Origin: Caldimonas tepidiphila
Lineage (GTDB): Bacteria > Pseudomonadota > Gammaproteobacteria > Burkholderiales > Burkholderiaceae_C
Assembly: GCF_003569765.1 (NCBI RefSeq)
Contig: NZ_QXMG01000051.1
Span: forward strand, 1-39,384
Reading direction: 5' to 3'
DNA: 39,384 nt
Shown one piece after another: positions 6,863 through 17,299 of this stretch. Under the pieces are notes generated by a model. The model was given only the letters and a program-made list of their open reading frames with translations. It ran no database searches and was not told where the DNA came from. Both the position numbers and the translations under genes were made by a program. The stretch's first letter is position 1. Each line of letters begins with the position of its first letter.

Positions 6863-8659
6863 ATGACTTCAACCCCCTTCGACGCCGACGTGCTGATCGT
6901 CGGTGCCGGCCCGGTCGGACTGACCATCGCCAACACGCTTGGCCTCTACGGCGTGCGCGTGCTGGTGATCGAGAAGCTTGACAGCATCATCGACTACCCG
7001 CGCGCGATTGGCATTGACGACGAGTCGTTGCGCACACTGCAGGCCATCGGCTTAGCCGAGCAGGTGCAAGCACATATCACGCCCGACCACGCCATGCGCT
7101 TCGTCACTGCAGGCGGGCGCTGCTTCGCCGACATCGACCCGCGCACCGACGAGTTCGGTTGGTCGCGCCGCAACGCCTTCATCCAGCCGCAGATCGACCA
7201 CCTGCTCTACCGCGGCCTCGCGCGCTTCCCGCACGTGCAGGTGCTGTTCAGCCACGAGGTGGCGTCCCTGGCTCAGGACGAGGCCGGCGTGACACTGCAA
7301 CTCCAGGGCGCGCAGGGCAAGATGCGCCGTGTGCGCGGCCGCTGGCTGGTGGCCTGCGACGGCGGCAACAGCTTCATCCGCCGCAGCCTGGACGTGGCCT
7401 TCGAAGGCCGCACCAAGCCCAACCAGTGGATCGTGATTGACGTGCGCAACGACCCGTTGGGCACGCCCCACATCTACATGCACTGCGACCCCGAGCGCCC
7501 CTACGTCTCCGCAGCGCTGCCACACGGCATCCGGCGCTTCGAGTTCATGGTGATGCCCGGCGAGACGGAGGAGGAACTCAGCAAGCCCGAGAACATGGCG
7601 CGCCTGATGCGCAAGGTGGTGGCCGAGCCCGACAAGCTTGACTACATTCGCAAGCGCGTCTACACGCACAACGCTCGGCTAGCCGTGACCTTCCGCGTGC
7701 AGCGCGTGCTGCTGGCTGGCGACGCAGCGCACATCATGCCGGTGTGGCAGGGCCAGGGCTACAACAGCGGCCTGCGCGACGCGAGCAACTTGGCGTGGAA
7801 GCTGGCTCACGTGGCCAAGGGCCTGGCCGGCGAGGCGCTGCTGGACAGCTACGGGCAGGAGCGGCGCAGCCATGCGCGCTCGATGATCCACCTGTCGGAA
7901 GTTGCGGGCGACATCTTCTCGCCCGCCACCCGCCTGGGGTCGACGCTGCGTGACGGCCTGACCCGCATCCTTGGCGGCTTCCCATCGGTCAAGCGCTACT
8001 TCGTGGAAATGCGCTTCAAGCCCATGCCGCGCTACCGTCAGGGCGCCGTGCTGGCGGCGGCCCCCGTGCCGGCACAGGGTCTGCTGGCGCGGCTTCTGGA
8101 GCGATCAGGCGGCTCTGCGTTGGGCCGGCTGCTGGGCTTGATGGCCGAGAAGGAGGGCAGCATGCTGCACCGCCTCGTACACGGCCGCCAGATCGACGAG
8201 GGCACCCCGGTGGGTCGCATGTTCATCCAGCCACGCGTGCTGTGCGAGGACGGCCAGACGCGGCTGCTCGACGACCTGGTCGGGCTGAACTTCGCCATCT
8301 TGGCCTGGGGCACCGATCCCACGCACGGTATGAGCCCCGAGGCCCGCGCCTTCTGGGAGCGGCTGGGCGCGCGCTTCATCACCGTCAAGCCTACGGTGCA
8401 GATGACCCACCGCGACGACGAGCGCCCCGGCGTTATCGCTATCGGCGACCTCGGCAACCGGCTCAAGGCCTGGTTTGCGCAGCAGCCGAACTCAGTGGTG
8501 TTCATGCGACCCGACCGCTTCGTCGCCGCCACCTGCACACCGCAGCAGGTGGACGATACCACCCGTGCACTGGCCGCGGTGATGGCGATGCCGCTGGTGT
8601 CGTTGACAGCACAACCAGGCAAGGCCCAACACCCCGAACTCGCGGAGGCTGCCGCATGA
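6863..8659 (+). CDS. mhpA: MhpA-like FAD-dependent 3-(3-hydroxyphenyl)propionate hydroxylase
   Basis: A class A flavoprotein monooxygenase expected to ortho-hydroxylate 3-(3-hydroxyphenyl)propionate (and the cinnamate analogue) to the 2,3-dihydroxy acid with NADH and O2. The Rossmann GxGxxG motif is at residues 14-19 (VGAGPVGL). The DG motif ([14 protein letters not shown]) lies near residue 170 and the FAD-ribityl GD motif ([32 protein letters not shown] pattern) near residue 285. At 598 aa it is longer than E. coli MhpA (about 554), with the extra length in the C-terminal thioredoxin-like region. The upstream CAGGAG 9 bases before ATG supports the start. It is first gene of the mhp operon and overlaps mhpB by ATGA. 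Confidence 0.93.
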   Translation: MTSTPFDADVLIVGAGPVGLTIANTLGLYGVRVLVIEKLDSIIDYPRAIGIDDESLRTLQAIGLAEQVQAHITPDHAMRFVTAGGRCFADIDPRTDEFGWSRRNAFIQPQIDHLLYRGLARFPHVQVLFSHEVASLAQDEAGVTLQLQGAQGKMRRVRGRWLVACDGGNSFIRRSLDVAFEGRTKPNQWIVIDVRNDPLGTPHIYMHCDPERPYVSAALPHGIRRFEFMVMPGETEEELSKPENMARLMRKVVAEPDKLDYIRKRVYTHNARLAVTFRVQRVLLAGDAAHIMPVWQGQGYNSGLRDASNLAWKLAHVAKGLAGEALLDSYGQERRSHARSMIHLSEVAGDIFSPATRLGSTLRDGLTRILGGFPSVKRYFVEMRFKPMPRYRQGAVLAAAPVPAQGLLARLLERSGGSALGRLLGLMAEKEGSMLHRLVHGRQIDEGTPVGRMFIQPRVLCEDGQTRLLDDLVGLNFAILAWGTDPTHGMSPEARAFWERLGARFITVKPTVQMTHRDDERPGVIAIGDLGNRLKAWFAQQPNSVVFMRPDRFVAATCTPQQVDDTTRALAAVMAMPLVSLTAQPGKAQHPELAEAAA

Positions 8660-9609
8660 GCAGTAAGCAACGCGCCTTCCTCGGCCTGTCACACACGCCG
8701 CTAATGGGGATCAATCCCGTCGCCGCCACGGTCGAGCAGCCGCTGCAGGCCGCGCTGGCCGAGGCCCGCGCACAGGTGATGGCGTTCGCGCCGGAACTGG
8801 TCGTGCTAATCGCGCCCGACCACTACAACGGCTTCTTCAACGAGCTGATGCCGCCGCTATGCATCGGCACCGCGGCGCGCTCGGTGGGCGACTACCTCAC
8901 CCCCCCGGGCGAGCTGCATGTGGACGGCGACGCAGCCCTCGCGCTGGCGACACAGCTGATGGACGAGGACTTCGACATTGCTATTTCGCGCCGCATGGTG
9001 GTGGACCACGGCTTCGCGCAGGCGCTGCAGATGCTGTGGGGCAGCTTGGACACGCCGCCGGTGCTGCCGGTCTTTCTCAACGCCGTGGCCCAGCCCGGCA
9101 TTCCGCGCCTGCACCGCTGCCGGCAGCTCGGTGCGGCCATCGGCCGTTTCCTCGACGGGCTGCCGCGGCGCACGCTGCTCATCGGCTCGGGCGGGCTGTC
9201 GCACGAGCCGCCGGTGCCCACGCTGGCCCACCCCGACCCGGCGGTGCGCGAGCGCATCACCTTCAAGCGCGAGCCCACCCCGGCCGAGCGCGACGCCAAG
9301 ACGCAGCGCGTCATGGCCGCGGGCCGAGCGCTGGCCGCGGGCGACTCCTCGATGAAGCCCCTCAACCCCGGCTGGGACCGTAGCTGGATGGAGGCGCTTG
9401 CAACCGGCGGCGCGGCGCTGGACGCCCTGTGCACGATGGACGAGGCCAGCATCGAACGCGAGGCGGGCCTGTCCGCCCACGAGTCCAAGACCTGGCTGGT
9501 GGCGCGCAGCGCGTTGCCCACCGAGCGCGTGCTGCCCTGCACGCTGCGCCACTACCAGGCCATTCCTGAATACATCGCCGGTTTCGGCGTGATGTTCCTG
9601 CACGATTGA
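8656..9609 (+). CDS. mhpB: MhpB-like 2,3-dihydroxyphenylpropionate 1,2-dioxygenase
   Basis: A class III (LigB-fold) extradiol dioxygenase that opens the catechol ring next to the side chain, giving 2-hydroxy-6-oxonona-2,4-dienedioate. At 317 aa it is close to E. coli MhpB (314). All expected residues are visible: His 13 (LSHTPL), His 56 (APDHYNGFF), Glu 276 (AHESKTW) as iron ligands, and His 118 (VDHGF) and His 183 (GGLSHEPP) as catalytic residues. The ATG overlaps the mhpA stop (ATGA), so translation is coupled. An ORF in this frame extends much further upstream but overlaps mhpA and is not the gene start. Confidence 0.94.
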   Translation: MSSKQRAFLGLSHTPLMGINPVAATVEQPLQAALAEARAQVMAFAPELVVLIAPDHYNGFFNELMPPLCIGTAARSVGDYLTPPGELHVDGDAALALATQLMDEDFDIAISRRMVVDHGFAQALQMLWGSLDTPPVLPVFLNAVAQPGIPRLHRCRQLGAAIGRFLDGLPRRTLLIGSGGLSHEPPVPTLAHPDPAVRERITFKREPTPAERDAKTQRVMAAGRALAAGDSSMKPLNPGWDRSWMEALATGGAALDALCTMDEASIEREAGLSAHESKTWLVARSALPTERVLPCTLRHYQAIPEYIAGFGVMFLHD

Positions 9610-9623
9610 AACAAGGAGACAGC

Positions 9624-10418
9624 ATGGATTCCCTTATTGAACAGTGGGCGCAGCGGCTGCGCCAAGCCGAGGCCCAGCGCGAGCCAATCGAGCACCTCCG
9701 CGAAGAGATTGGCAGCGGTGCCGACGCCGAGCGCATCGCCTACGCCATCCAGCAGGCCAACGTCGAATACGCCCTGGCGCAGGGCAAGCGCATCGTCGGC
9801 CGCAAGATCGGTTTGACCTCCCCCGCAGTGCAGAAGCAGCTGGGCGTGGATCAGCCCGACTTCGGCACCCTCTTCGCCGACATGCTCTATGGCGACGACG
9901 AGGAAATCCCGCTCGAGCGCACGCTGCAGCCCAAGGTCGAGGCCGAAGTTGCGCTGGTGCTGGAGCGCGACCTGCCCGCAGCCGACACCACGCTGGTGGA
10001 GCTCATCAACGCCACTGCCTACGTGCTGCCAGCCATTGAGGTCGTGGGCAGCCGCATCGCCGGCTGGAACATCCGCTTCACCGATACCGTGGCCGACAAC
10101 GCCTCCAGCGGCCTGGTGGTACTGGGCGGCGTGCCGACCAAGCTCGACGGGCTGGACCTCAAGCTATGCGCGATGGCGATGACCCGCGGCGATGGCGGAA
10201 CCGTCTCCAGTGGCAGCGGCGCGGCCTGCCTGGGCCACCCGCTCAACGCGGCAGTGTGGCTGGCACGCAAGCTCGCCAGCCTCGGCCAGCCGCTGCTTGC
10301 CGGCGACCTGGTTCTCACCGGCGCCCTTGGCCCCATGGTGGCCGTGCAGCCGGGCGACCGTTTTGAAGCCCGCATTGACGGCGTCGGCAGCGTGCGTGCG
10401 CGCTTTGCCGCGGCCTGA
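9624..10418 (+). CDS. mhpD: MhpD-like 2-keto-4-pentenoate (2-hydroxypenta-2,4-dienoate) hydratase
   Basis: Adds water to 2-hydroxypenta-2,4-dienoate to form 4-hydroxy-2-oxovalerate. A 264-residue protein of the MhpD/DmpE/fumarylacetoacetate hydrolase-like family: [23 protein letters not shown] near residue 50 and [11 protein letters not shown] near residue 105 (metal-binding Glu region), then [12 protein letters not shown] and [10 protein letters not shown]. The start at 9624 is chosen because AAGGAG lies 6 bases upstream; an in-frame ATG at 9606 overlaps mhpB and lacks a site. It follows mhpB by 14 bases in the operon. Confidence 0.93.
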   Translation: MDSLIEQWAQRLRQAEAQREPIEHLREEIGSGADAERIAYAIQQANVEYALAQGKRIVGRKIGLTSPAVQKQLGVDQPDFGTLFADMLYGDDEEIPLERTLQPKVEAEVALVLERDLPAADTTLVELINATAYVLPAIEVVGSRIAGWNIRFTDTVADNASSGLVVLGGVPTKLDGLDLKLCAMAMTRGDGGTVSSGSGAACLGHPLNAAVWLARKLASLGQPLLAGDLVLTGALGPMVAVQPGDRFEARIDGVGSVRARFAAA

Positions 10419-10463
10419 TCGTTTCTCTCCCGTAACACCCCGTTTTTCAGAAAGACCCTTGCA

Positions 10464-11438
10464 ATGAACACCACCCGTCGCCGGTCCCTGGGTGCCCTCG
10501 CTGGTGCCGCCCTGATGGCGCTGGCCGGCCCTGCCGCTGCGCAGCCCTTTCCCAGCAGGACCGTCACCATCGTCGTGCCCTTCCCGGCCGGTGGCGTCAC
10601 TGACCAGATCGCGCGCGTGCTCGCGGGCAAGATGCAGGACCATTTGGGCAAGACCGTTGTGGTCGACAACAAGCCTGGCGCCGGCGGCCAGATCGCCGCG
10701 CAGGCCGTCAAGGCGGCCGAGGCCGACGGCCACACGCTGTTCATCGGCGCGACCGAGATGTTCGCGATCAACCCGAGGCTGTTCCGCAAGTTCAGCTACG
10801 ACCCGGTCAAGGACTTCCAGCCGGTCACGACGCTGATCTCCTCTCCGCTGGTGCTAGTGGTGCCCAAGGACAGCCCGGTGAACTCCGTGGCTGAGCTAGT
10901 GGCCGCCGGCAAGAAGAAGGAGCTGCACTTCGCCTCGCAGGGCGTGGGCTCCATCGGCCACCTGCTGGGCGAGCTCTTCCGCGGCAAGACCAGCGGCCAG
11001 TTCGCCCACGTGGCCTACAAGGGATCGGCGCCCGCGCTGCAGGATCTCATGGGCGGCCAGTTGGACATGATGTTCGACCCGGTCATCACCACCTCGCCGC
11101 TGATCGCCGGCGGCAGGCTCAAGCCGCTGGCCATTGCCTCCCCGAAGCGCGCCGCGCAGCTGCCCGAGGTGCGCACGCTGGCCGAGTTGGGCATTTCCGG
11201 CGTGGACGCTGCAGTGTGGTTCGGCGCCGTGGTCAAGGCCGGCACGCCGGAGCCGGTGGTTGCCAGGCTCAACGAGTCGCTAGTCAAGGCTCTGCAGAGC
11301 CCCGACGTCGTCAAGCGCTTCACCGATCAGGGCCTGCAGCCCATCCCCTCCACCCCGCAGGCCTTTGGCAGCTTTATGAAGGACGAGATCACGCGCTGGG
11401 GCGCTCTTGTCAAGAGCAGCGGCGCCTCCGTAGATTGA
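10464..11438 (+). CDS. Bug/TctC family periplasmic substrate-binding protein (copy 2, inside mhp operon)
   Basis: A 324-residue Bug protein with a signal peptide at residues 1-27 (TTRRRS, hydrophobic core, GPAAAQP) and the hallmarks [32 protein letters not shown] and [11 protein letters not shown]. It sits between mhpD and mhpF, 45 bases after mhpD and 17 before mhpF, so it is co-expressed with the pathway. The likely ligand is a phenylpropionate-type acid or a pathway intermediate; this is inference from position only. No membrane components of a TTT transporter are nearby. Confidence 0.92.
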   Translation: MNTTRRRSLGALAGAALMALAGPAAAQPFPSRTVTIVVPFPAGGVTDQIARVLAGKMQDHLGKTVVVDNKPGAGGQIAAQAVKAAEADGHTLFIGATEMFAINPRLFRKFSYDPVKDFQPVTTLISSPLVLVVPKDSPVNSVAELVAAGKKKELHFASQGVGSIGHLLGELFRGKTSGQFAHVAYKGSAPALQDLMGGQLDMMFDPVITTSPLIAGGRLKPLAIASPKRAAQLPEVRTLAELGISGVDAAVWFGAVVKAGTPEPVVARLNESLVKALQSPDVVKRFTDQGLQPIPSTPQAFGSFMKDEITRWGALVKSSGASVD

Positions 11439-11455
11439 GCAAAGGAACTACTCCC

Positions 11456-12397
11456 ATGAGCCAGAAACTCAAGGCCGCGATCATTGGCAGCGGCAATATC
11501 GGCACGGACCTGATGATCAAGATCCTGCGCCACGGCCGCCATATCGAGGTCGTGGCGATGGTGGGCATCGATGCCGCTTCCGACGGCTTGGCCCGCGCCG
11601 CGCGTTTGGGCGTGGCGACCACGCACGAGGGTGTCGAAGGCCTGACCCGACTGCCGGTGTTCGCGGACATCGACATCGTCTTCGATGCCACCAGCGCCTC
11701 GGCGCACGTGAAAAACGACGCCTTCCTGCGCGGCGTGAAACCCGGCATCCGCTTGGTGGACCTTACGCCCGCGGCGATCGGCCCGTACTGCATCCCGGTG
11801 GTCAACGGCGAGCAGCACTTGAACGCGCCTAACGTCAACATGGTCACCTGCGGCGGCCAAGCCACCATCCCGATGGTGGCGGCCGTGAGCCGGGTGGCGA
11901 AGGTGCACTACGGCGAGATCGTCGCCTCCATCGCCAGCAAGAGCGCGGGGCCGGGCACGCGCGCCAACATCGACGAGTTCACCGAGACCACCTCGCGCGC
12001 CATCGAGCAGGTTGGGGGTGCAGCCAAGGGCAAGGCCATCATCGTGCTCAACCCGGCCGAGCCGCCACTGATCATGCGTGACACGGTGTACACGCTCAGC
12101 GACTTCGCCGACGAGGATGCTATCGCCACCTCCGTGGCGCGCATGGCCGCCGACGTGCAGACCTACGTGCCGGGCTACCGCCTCAAGCAGCAGGTGCAGT
12201 TCGACCGCATCGAGCAGCCGATCCTGATCCCAGGCGTAGGCCGTATCGCGGGCCTCAAGACCTCCGTCTTCCTGGAGGTCGAAGGCGCCGCGCACTACCT
12301 GCCCGCCTACGCCGGCAACCTCGACATTATGACCAGCGCCGCACTGCGCACGGCCGAAGCCATGGCAGAACAGCTGCTGCAGCCGCTGACCGCCTGA
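11456..12397 (+). CDS. mhpF: MhpF-like acetaldehyde dehydrogenase (CoA-acylating)
   Basis: Converts acetaldehyde, CoA and NAD+ to acetyl-CoA; family members form a channelling complex with the aldolase MhpE, encoded next. A 313-residue protein with the NAD-binding GSGNIGTD motif at residues 11-18 and the catalytic Cys 132 in [13 protein letters not shown], the same position as in the characterised family members. The start at 11456 is supported by AAAGGAA about 8 bases upstream and by homology beginning at the first residues. A longer ORF in frame overlaps the Bug gene and is not used. Confidence 0.95.
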   Translation: MSQKLKAAIIGSGNIGTDLMIKILRHGRHIEVVAMVGIDAASDGLARAARLGVATTHEGVEGLTRLPVFADIDIVFDATSASAHVKNDAFLRGVKPGIRLVDLTPAAIGPYCIPVVNGEQHLNAPNVNMVTCGGQATIPMVAAVSRVAKVHYGEIVASIASKSAGPGTRANIDEFTETTSRAIEQVGGAAKGKAIIVLNPAEPPLIMRDTVYTLSDFADEDAIATSVARMAADVQTYVPGYRLKQQVQFDRIEQPILIPGVGRIAGLKTSVFLEVEGAAHYLPAYAGNLDIMTSAALRTAEAMAEQLLQPLTA

Positions 12398-12408
12398 AGG
12401 AGCCCCGC

Positions 12409-13437
12409 ATGAAAAAGCTCTATATCTCCGACGTCACGCTGCGCGACGGCAGCCACGCCATCCGTCACCAGTACTCGGTCGCGCAGGCCAAGCAGATCTC
12501 CAAGGCGCTTGATGACGCCAAGGTGGACTCCATCGAGGTCGCCCATGGTGACGGCCTGCAAGGCGGCAGTTTCAACTACGGCTTCGGCGCCCACACAGAC
12601 GTGGAGTGGATCGAGGCCGTGGCCAGCGTGGTCAAGCATGCCAAGATCGCCACGCTGCTGCTGCCGGGCATCGGCACCGTGCACGACCTCAAGGCTGCCT
12701 ATGACGCCGGCGCGCGCATCGTGCGCGTGGCCACGCACTGCACCGAAGCTGACATCTCGAAGCAGCACATCGAGTACGCCCGCCACCTCGGGATGGAGGC
12801 CGTCGGTTTCCTGATGATGAGCCACATGACCACGCCGCAGAAGCTGGCCGAACAGGCCAAGCTGATGGAGGGCTATGGGGCGACCTGCTGCTACGTCGTG
12901 GACTCGGGCGGCGCCTTGGGCATGCAGGACGTGCGCGACCGCTTCCGTGCCTTCAAGGATGTGCTCAAGCCCGAGACGCAGACCGGCATGCACGCTCACC
13001 ACAACCTGAGCCTGGGCGTGGCCAACTCCATCGTCGCGGTGGAAGAAGGTTGCGACCGCATCGACGCAAGTCTTGCCGGCATGGGCGCGGGCGCGGGCAA
13101 CGCACCGCTGGAAGTGTTCATCGCTGCGGCCGAGCGCCTAGGGTGGAACCACGGCACGGACCTGATGCGGCTGATGGACGCCGCCGACGACATCGTGCGG
13201 CCGCTGCAGGACCGCCCGGTGCGCGTGGACCGCGAGACGCTGGCGCTGGGCTATGCCGGCGTGTATTCCAGCTTCCTGCGTCACTCGGAAGCCGCGGCGA
13301 AGAAGTACGGCCTGCCCACCGTGGACATCCTGGTGGAGTTGGGCCGCCGGCGCATGGTCGGCGGCCAGGAAGACATGATCGTGGACGTGGCGCTCGACCT
13401 GCTGCGCAAGCGCGACGCTGCAAATACCCAAGCCTAA
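12409..13437 (+). CDS. mhpE: MhpE-like 4-hydroxy-2-oxovalerate aldolase
   Basis: Splits 4-hydroxy-2-oxovalerate to pyruvate and acetaldehyde. A 342-residue HMGL-type TIM-barrel aldolase followed by the DmpG communication domain. Metal and catalytic residues are in [13 protein letters not shown] (Arg 12, Asp 13, catalytic His 16) and in [11 protein letters not shown] (His 195, His 197). AAGGAG lies 6 bases before ATG. It is 11 bases after mhpF, matching the paired complex known for this family. Confidence 0.95.
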   Translation: MKKLYISDVTLRDGSHAIRHQYSVAQAKQISKALDDAKVDSIEVAHGDGLQGGSFNYGFGAHTDVEWIEAVASVVKHAKIATLLLPGIGTVHDLKAAYDAGARIVRVATHCTEADISKQHIEYARHLGMEAVGFLMMSHMTTPQKLAEQAKLMEGYGATCCYVVDSGGALGMQDVRDRFRAFKDVLKPETQTGMHAHHNLSLGVANSIVAVEEGCDRIDASLAGMGAGAGNAPLEVFIAAAERLGWNHGTDLMRLMDAADDIVRPLQDRPVRVDRETLALGYAGVYSSFLRHSEAAAKKYGLPTVDILVELGRRRMVGGQEDMIVDVALDLLRKRDAANTQA

Positions 13438-13448
13438 AGGGACCATCG

Positions 13449-14312
13449 ATGAGCAACGCAATCCTCACCGAAGCCGCCACCAGCCGTTTCGTCCGCATCC
13501 TGGAGGGCGACCTCGACCTGCGGCTGCACTACAACGACTGCGGCAGCGGGTCTGAAACCGTCGTCATGCTGCACGGCTCGGGCCCCGGAGCCAGCGGCTG
13601 GGCCAATTTCAATCGCAACGTCGAGCCCCTGGTGGCGGCTGGCTACCGTGTGATCCTCATGGACTGTCCGGGCTGGAGCAAGAGCGATCCGATCGTGTGC
13701 ACCGGCTCGCGCTCCGAGCTCAACGCCCGCGCCCTCAAGGGCCTGATGGACGCCCTCGGCCTGGGCAAGGTCCACCTTATCGGCAACTCGATGGGCGGGC
13801 ACAGCGCGGTGGCCTTCGCGCTGGCCAACCCGCAGCGCGTGGGCAAGCTCGTGCTCATGGGCGGCGGCACCGGCGGCGTGAGCGCCTTCGTGCCCATGCC
13901 CACCGAGGGCATCAAGCTCATCGGCGCCCTCTACCGCCAGCCCACCATCGAGAACCTCAAGCGCATGATGAACGTGTTCGTGTATGACACGAGCGCGCTT
14001 ACCGAGGAGCTGTTCCAGGCGCGGCTGGACAACATGCTCACGCGTCGTGACCACCTGGAGAATTTCGTCAAGAGCAGCGAGGCAAACCCGAAGCAGTTTC
14101 CCGATGTCGGTCACCGCCTGGGCGAGATCGCCGCGCCGGCGCTGGTGATCTGGGGCCGCGACGACCGCTTCGTGCCGCTGGACGTGGGCCTGCGCCTGGT
14201 GGCCGGGCTGCAGAACGCGGAGCTGCACGTGTTCAGCCGCTGCGGCCATTGGGCGCAGTGGGAGCACGCGGAGAAGTTCAACCGCATGGTGGTGGATTTT
14301 CTGACGCACTGA
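13449..14312 (+). CDS. mhpC: MhpC-like 2-hydroxy-6-oxonona-2,4-dienedioate hydrolase
   Basis: An alpha/beta hydrolase that cleaves the C-C bond of the meta-fission product, giving 2-hydroxypenta-2,4-dienoate and succinate (or fumarate from the cinnamate route). The oxyanion-hole motif is [10 protein letters not shown] (residues 42-51), the nucleophile Ser 114 is in [10 protein letters not shown], the acid Asp 239 is in GRDDRFVP and His 267 is in CGHWAQWEH. At 287 aa it matches the family. Start at 13449 fits the first family-conserved residues. Although it acts between MhpB and MhpD, it is last of the enzyme genes, an arrangement unlike E. coli, where mhpC precedes mhpD. Confidence 0.94.
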   Translation: MSNAILTEAATSRFVRILEGDLDLRLHYNDCGSGSETVVMLHGSGPGASGWANFNRNVEPLVAAGYRVILMDCPGWSKSDPIVCTGSRSELNARALKGLMDALGLGKVHLIGNSMGGHSAVAFALANPQRVGKLVLMGGGTGGVSAFVPMPTEGIKLIGALYRQPTIENLKRMMNVFVYDTSALTEELFQARLDNMLTRRDHLENFVKSSEANPKQFPDVGHRLGEIAAPALVIWGRDDRFVPLDVGLRLVAGLQNAELHVFSRCGHWAQWEHAEKFNRMVVDFLTH

Positions 14313-14335
14313 CACGCGTCCCTGCAACCCTGGCC

Positions 14336-14377
14336 TGCGCCTCCGCGCCCGCGGCCCTGCGGCGGTCCGGAGGCGCA
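14336..14377. other. 10-bp stem, 22-base loop between mhpC and the next Bug gene
   Basis: TGCGCCTCCG (14336-14345) and CGGAGGCGCA (14368-14377) are perfect inverted arms. With no following U-tract it is a weak terminator candidate; it could instead reduce or stabilise read-through from mhpC to the following Bug gene. Confidence 0.35.
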
Positions 14378-14415
14378 TCTGTTGCGGCAATCACAAAAAA
14401 GAGGAGGAGACGACG

Positions 14416-15393
14416 ATGGAGACAAGACTGATGTCCCGCCGCGGCTTCGCGACCTGGCTGGCCGCGCTTGCAGGGACTGCCGTCCAGGCCCAGCCCATGG
14501 CCACCGCACGGCCGCTGCGCTTGGTGGTGCCCTATGCGCCGGGCGCCGCCGCCGATCAGCTCGCACGAACGCTGGAGCGGCCGCTGACCCAGGCCTTGGC
14601 GCAGCCCATCGTGGTGGACAACCGAGCCGGCGCCGGCGGCACGCTAGGCGCCGACATGGTGGCCAAGGCCGCACCGGACGGACTGACGCTGGTGCTGGGC
14701 AACGACGCCACGCACGCAACCAATCTCCACTTGGCGCGCAGCTTCCCCTACGATCCGGTGCGGCACTTCACGCCGGTCGCACTGGTGGCGTTCAACCCGA
14801 TCGTGCTGGTAGTGCACCCCTCGCTGCCGGTGCGCACTGTGGACGAGTTGCTGCGCCACGTCCGCGCCCACCCGCGCGAGCTGAGCTTCGGCAGCTCGGG
14901 CATCGGCACGCCCTACCACTTAGCGGGCGCGCTGCTCAACGAGCGGGCAGGCCTCGACCTGGTGCATGTGCCCTACAAGGGAGGCGCTCCCGCGCTGACG
15001 GACCTCCTCGGCGGCAACATCCAGGTGCTGTTCGCCAGCCTAGCCACCGTGCTGCCACACATGCAGCGCGGCCACGTGCGCGCGCTAGCCACGACCGGTT
15101 CCAAGCGCCTGGACGCCCTGCCCCAGCTGCCCACGATGGCCGAGACGCTGCCCGGCTACGCGCTGGGCGGCTGGCTGGCGCTCTTCGCCCCGGCCGAACT
15201 GCCGACCCCACAGCAGGCACGGCTCAACGCCGCAGTGAATCAGGTGCTGGGACGCGAGGACATCCGTACGGCACTGCTGCAGGCCGGCCAGATGCCCGCG
15301 GGGGGAACGCCCCAGGCACTGGCAGAACTGGTGGCCGCAGAACTGGTCCAGAGGAGCCGGCTGGTGAAGGCGGCAGGCATCGACGCGGAGTAG
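14416..15393 (+). CDS. Bug/TctC family periplasmic substrate-binding protein (copy 3)
   Basis: A 325-residue Bug protein. The leader has SRRGF before a hydrophobic stretch, close to a twin-arginine pattern, and ends near AVQAQP. Family motifs: LVVPYAPGAAADQLARTLE, DNRAGAGGTLGADMVAKAAPDG and YDPVRHFTPVA. A strong GAGGAG site precedes ATG. It follows mhpC by about 100 bases that include a hairpin, so it is probably the last, less expressed gene of the mhp unit. Its stop is 12 bases from that of the convergent thioesterase gene, leaving almost no room for terminators. Confidence 0.92.
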   Translation: METRLMSRRGFATWLAALAGTAVQAQPMATARPLRLVVPYAPGAAADQLARTLERPLTQALAQPIVVDNRAGAGGTLGADMVAKAAPDGLTLVLGNDATHATNLHLARSFPYDPVRHFTPVALVAFNPIVLVVHPSLPVRTVDELLRHVRAHPRELSFGSSGIGTPYHLAGALLNERAGLDLVHVPYKGGAPALTDLLGGNIQVLFASLATVLPHMQRGHVRALATTGSKRLDALPQLPTMAETLPGYALGGWLALFAPAELPTPQQARLNAAVNQVLGREDIRTALLQAGQMPAGGTPQALAELVAAELVQRSRLVKAAGIDAE

Positions 15394-15405
15394 CCGTAGC
15401 TGGGG

Positions 15406-15852
15406 TCAGCGACTGCGCACGACCATGCAGGTCGCCGTGGCGGTGGCCACCAGCCGCCCGTCCTGCACCAGCTCGCCGGCGACGTGACAGACGTCGCGGC
15501 CGCGGCGCACGATGCGCGCGCACCCACGCAGCCCGCCGGCGTGCGCCGGGCGCAGGAACGACAGATGCAGGTCCAGCGTGGCGCAGTGCTCGCCCGCGCC
15601 CAGCGTGGCGGTGACGAGAAAGGCCGTCACGTCGTCGAGCATCGCGCCCAGCATGCCGCCCTGCACCTGCCCGGCCGGGTTGAGAAAGGCCTCGCCCGCG
15701 CGGTAGTCGGACTCCAGCACGCCGGCCTCCAGATCTACGTTGACGATGCAACCGCCCAGCGTGGTGCTCACCGGGGGCGGCGTTGCCTCGCCGCGGCTCA
15801 GTCGGGCGAAGTAGCTGTCGCCTGCCAGGGGGAAAAGGGTGTCAGTGGCCAT
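15406..15852 (-). CDS. PaaI-type hotdog-fold thioesterase
   Basis: A 148-residue hotdog thioesterase. The active-site pattern N-P-x-G-x-V-Q-G-G-M-L-G-A-M-L-D-D is at residues 58-74 and the strand pattern LDLHLSFLRPAHAGGLRGCARIVRRGRDV follows in the second half. Such enzymes hydrolyse acyl- or aryl-CoA to free CoA, often when a pathway stalls. The ATG at 15852 is chosen because it overlaps the enoyl-CoA hydratase end by 11 bases and begins the conserved domain; the frame upstream of it is non-homologous. It is the last gene of the long minus-strand operon. Confidence 0.85.
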   Translation of the reverse strand: MATDTLFPLAGDSYFARLSRGEATPPPVSTTLGGCIVNVDLEAGVLESDYRAGEAFLNPAGQVQGGMLGAMLDDVTAFLVTATLGAGEHCATLDLHLSFLRPAHAGGLRGCARIVRRGRDVCHVAGELVQDGRLVATATATCMVVRSR

Positions 15853-16624
15853 GGAACTCGGGGGGGCGTTTCTGCAGACGGGCGGCCACGCCCTCGCGCT
15901 GGTCCTGGGAGGCGTCGGCACGGGCGATGTCGCGGGCCAGCGTCGCCGCGTCGAGCGTGCCGGCCGCGATGGCGTCTAGGTGCCGCTTCATCGGCAGCAG
16001 CGCCAGCGGCGCCATGCCGGCCAAGCGCTCGCTGAGAGCCGTAACGGCCGCCTCCAGCGCTTCGGGTTCCACCACCTCATCCAGAAAACCGCAGTCCAGC
16101 ATCTGTCGGGCGTCGAGTTCCTCCGCGGCCAGCAGCACCCGCTTGGCGGGGCCCAGGCCCAGACGGCGCACGTAGCGCTCCAGGCCGCCGCGGTAGAACA
16201 CGAGGCCGATCTGCGCTGCGGGCACGAACATGCGCGCCCCGGTCACGCCGATGCGGAAGTCGCAGGCCAGTGCCAGGTCGGTGGCGCCGCCGTGAAAGCC
16301 GCCGTTGATGGCGGCGATGGTGACCGGGCGCACCCGCTCGATCTCGCTGGCCAGCGCCTCGAACGAAGCGCCGGCGGTGGCCACTGCGCCCTCCGACGCG
16401 GCCTGCGCTAGGTTAAAGCCGCTGCAGAAGTGGCGGCCCTGTCCCCGCAGGCGCAGCACCAACACCTCTTTACGATCGTTCACCAGGCACAGTTGCTCGC
16501 GCAACAACGCCAGGTCCTCCAGTTCCAGCCGGTTGCCCACCTCCGGGCGGCGCAGCGTAATGGTGGCGATGCGGCCGTCCAGGGCCAGCTCGGGCGGCAG
16601 CCCGGGGGACTTGCTGTTGCTCAC
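15842..16624 (-). CDS. Enoyl-CoA hydratase/isomerase family protein (copy 1)
   Basis: A 260-residue crotonase-fold protein. The oxyanion-hole segments are visible: GRHFCSGFNLAQAA near residue 65 and AAINGGFHGGATDLALACDFRIG near residue 107. The usual catalytic Glu region is AAQIGLVFYRGGLERYVRRLG, where the first Glu of hydratases (P-E-x-x-x-G) is Gln (AAQIGL), so hydratase activity is uncertain and an isomerase, hydrolase or other crotonase activity is possible. It lies 12 bases after the first RraA paralogue in the operon. Confidence 0.85.
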   Translation of the reverse strand: MSNSKSPGLPPELALDGRIATITLRRPEVGNRLELEDLALLREQLCLVNDRKEVLVLRLRGQGRHFCSGFNLAQAASEGAVATAGASFEALASEIERVRPVTIAAINGGFHGGATDLALACDFRIGVTGARMFVPAAQIGLVFYRGGLERYVRRLGLGPAKRVLLAAEELDARQMLDCGFLDEVVEPEALEAAVTALSERLAGMAPLALLPMKRHLDAIAAGTLDAATLARDIARADASQDQREGVAARLQKRPPEFHGH

Positions 16625-16636
16625 GCCGTTACTCCG

Positions 16637-17299
16637 TCAACGAAAACCGTAAACCTGCATGGTGCTCTCGCCCGCGCGCAGTCGCTGCAAGATCGCGGCC
16701 TCCTCGGCCTCGCGCCGCTGGGCGCGGTCCACGATGGCTGCGGCCTGCTGCCGCGGCAGCACGCACACGCCGTCGCCGTCGGCTGCCACCAGATCGCCGG
16801 CATGGACCGTGACGTTACCCACCAGCACCGGCGCGCCGATCCAGCCCGTGGCGCCGTAGTCCTTGCCGGTGCCGCGGATGCACAGCCCGCGCGAGAAGAC
16901 GGGAAAACCAATCTCCTGCAGCAGTATGCCGTCGCGCACGCAACCGTCGATGACCAGACCGGCCAGGCCTCGGGCCTGCGCCATGGTGCTCATGATCTCG
17001 CCCCAGTACCCGTGCTCGAAGGCGCCGCCCACGTGCACCACCAGCACATCGTCCGGCCGCGCCACCGCCAGCGCCCGGTGCAGCCACAGGTTATCGCCGG
17101 GCGGTGAGTGCACTGTCAGCGCCGACCCGCAGGCGCGCATCGCGGCACCCACCGGCTTGATGGCCGAGGGCAGTGCGCCCACCTTCCCGCCGGCCTCGTG
17201 CAACGTCGCGGTGGGCAGCGCCGCCGCGGCGTCCACCAGCGCAGGCGGCAGGCGCTCGAAATCAGCTCGAGTAGTCAGGGCAGGGTCGATCCGGTTCAT
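16637..17299 (-). CDS. RraA-like / 4-carboxy-4-hydroxy-2-oxoadipate aldolase family protein (paralogue A)
   Basis: A 220-residue member of the RraA fold that includes the class II pyruvate aldolases LigK/GalC (CHA to pyruvate plus oxaloacetate). The signature W-G-E-I...G-L-A-G-L-V-I-D-G-C-V-R-D places the Arg-Asp pair used for substrate and metal binding. The FPVFSRG motif follows, and the C-terminal GDLVAADGDGVCVLPR is family-typical. Of the three tandem paralogues this one looks most like the true aldolases (Glu after WG, VRDG). Its ATG overlaps the preceding paralogue's stop (ATGA). Methyltransferase labels sometimes given to this family are historical mistakes. Confidence 0.85.
   Translation of the reverse strand: MNRIDPALTTRADFERLPPALVDAAAALPTATLHEAGGKVGALPSAIKPVGAAMRACGSALTVHSPPGDNLWLHRALAVARPDDVLVVHVGGAFEHGYWGEIMSTMAQARGLAGLVIDGCVRDGILLQEIGFPVFSRGLCIRGTGKDYGATGWIGAPVLVGNVTVHAGDLVAADGDGVCVLPRQQAAAIVDRAQRREAEEAAILQRLRAGESTMQVYGFR

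Noticed and set aside
13050-13448. Upstream extension of the mhpC frame
   Set aside because: It overlaps mhpE completely and has Arg/Gly-rich shadow composition; homology begins at 13449.
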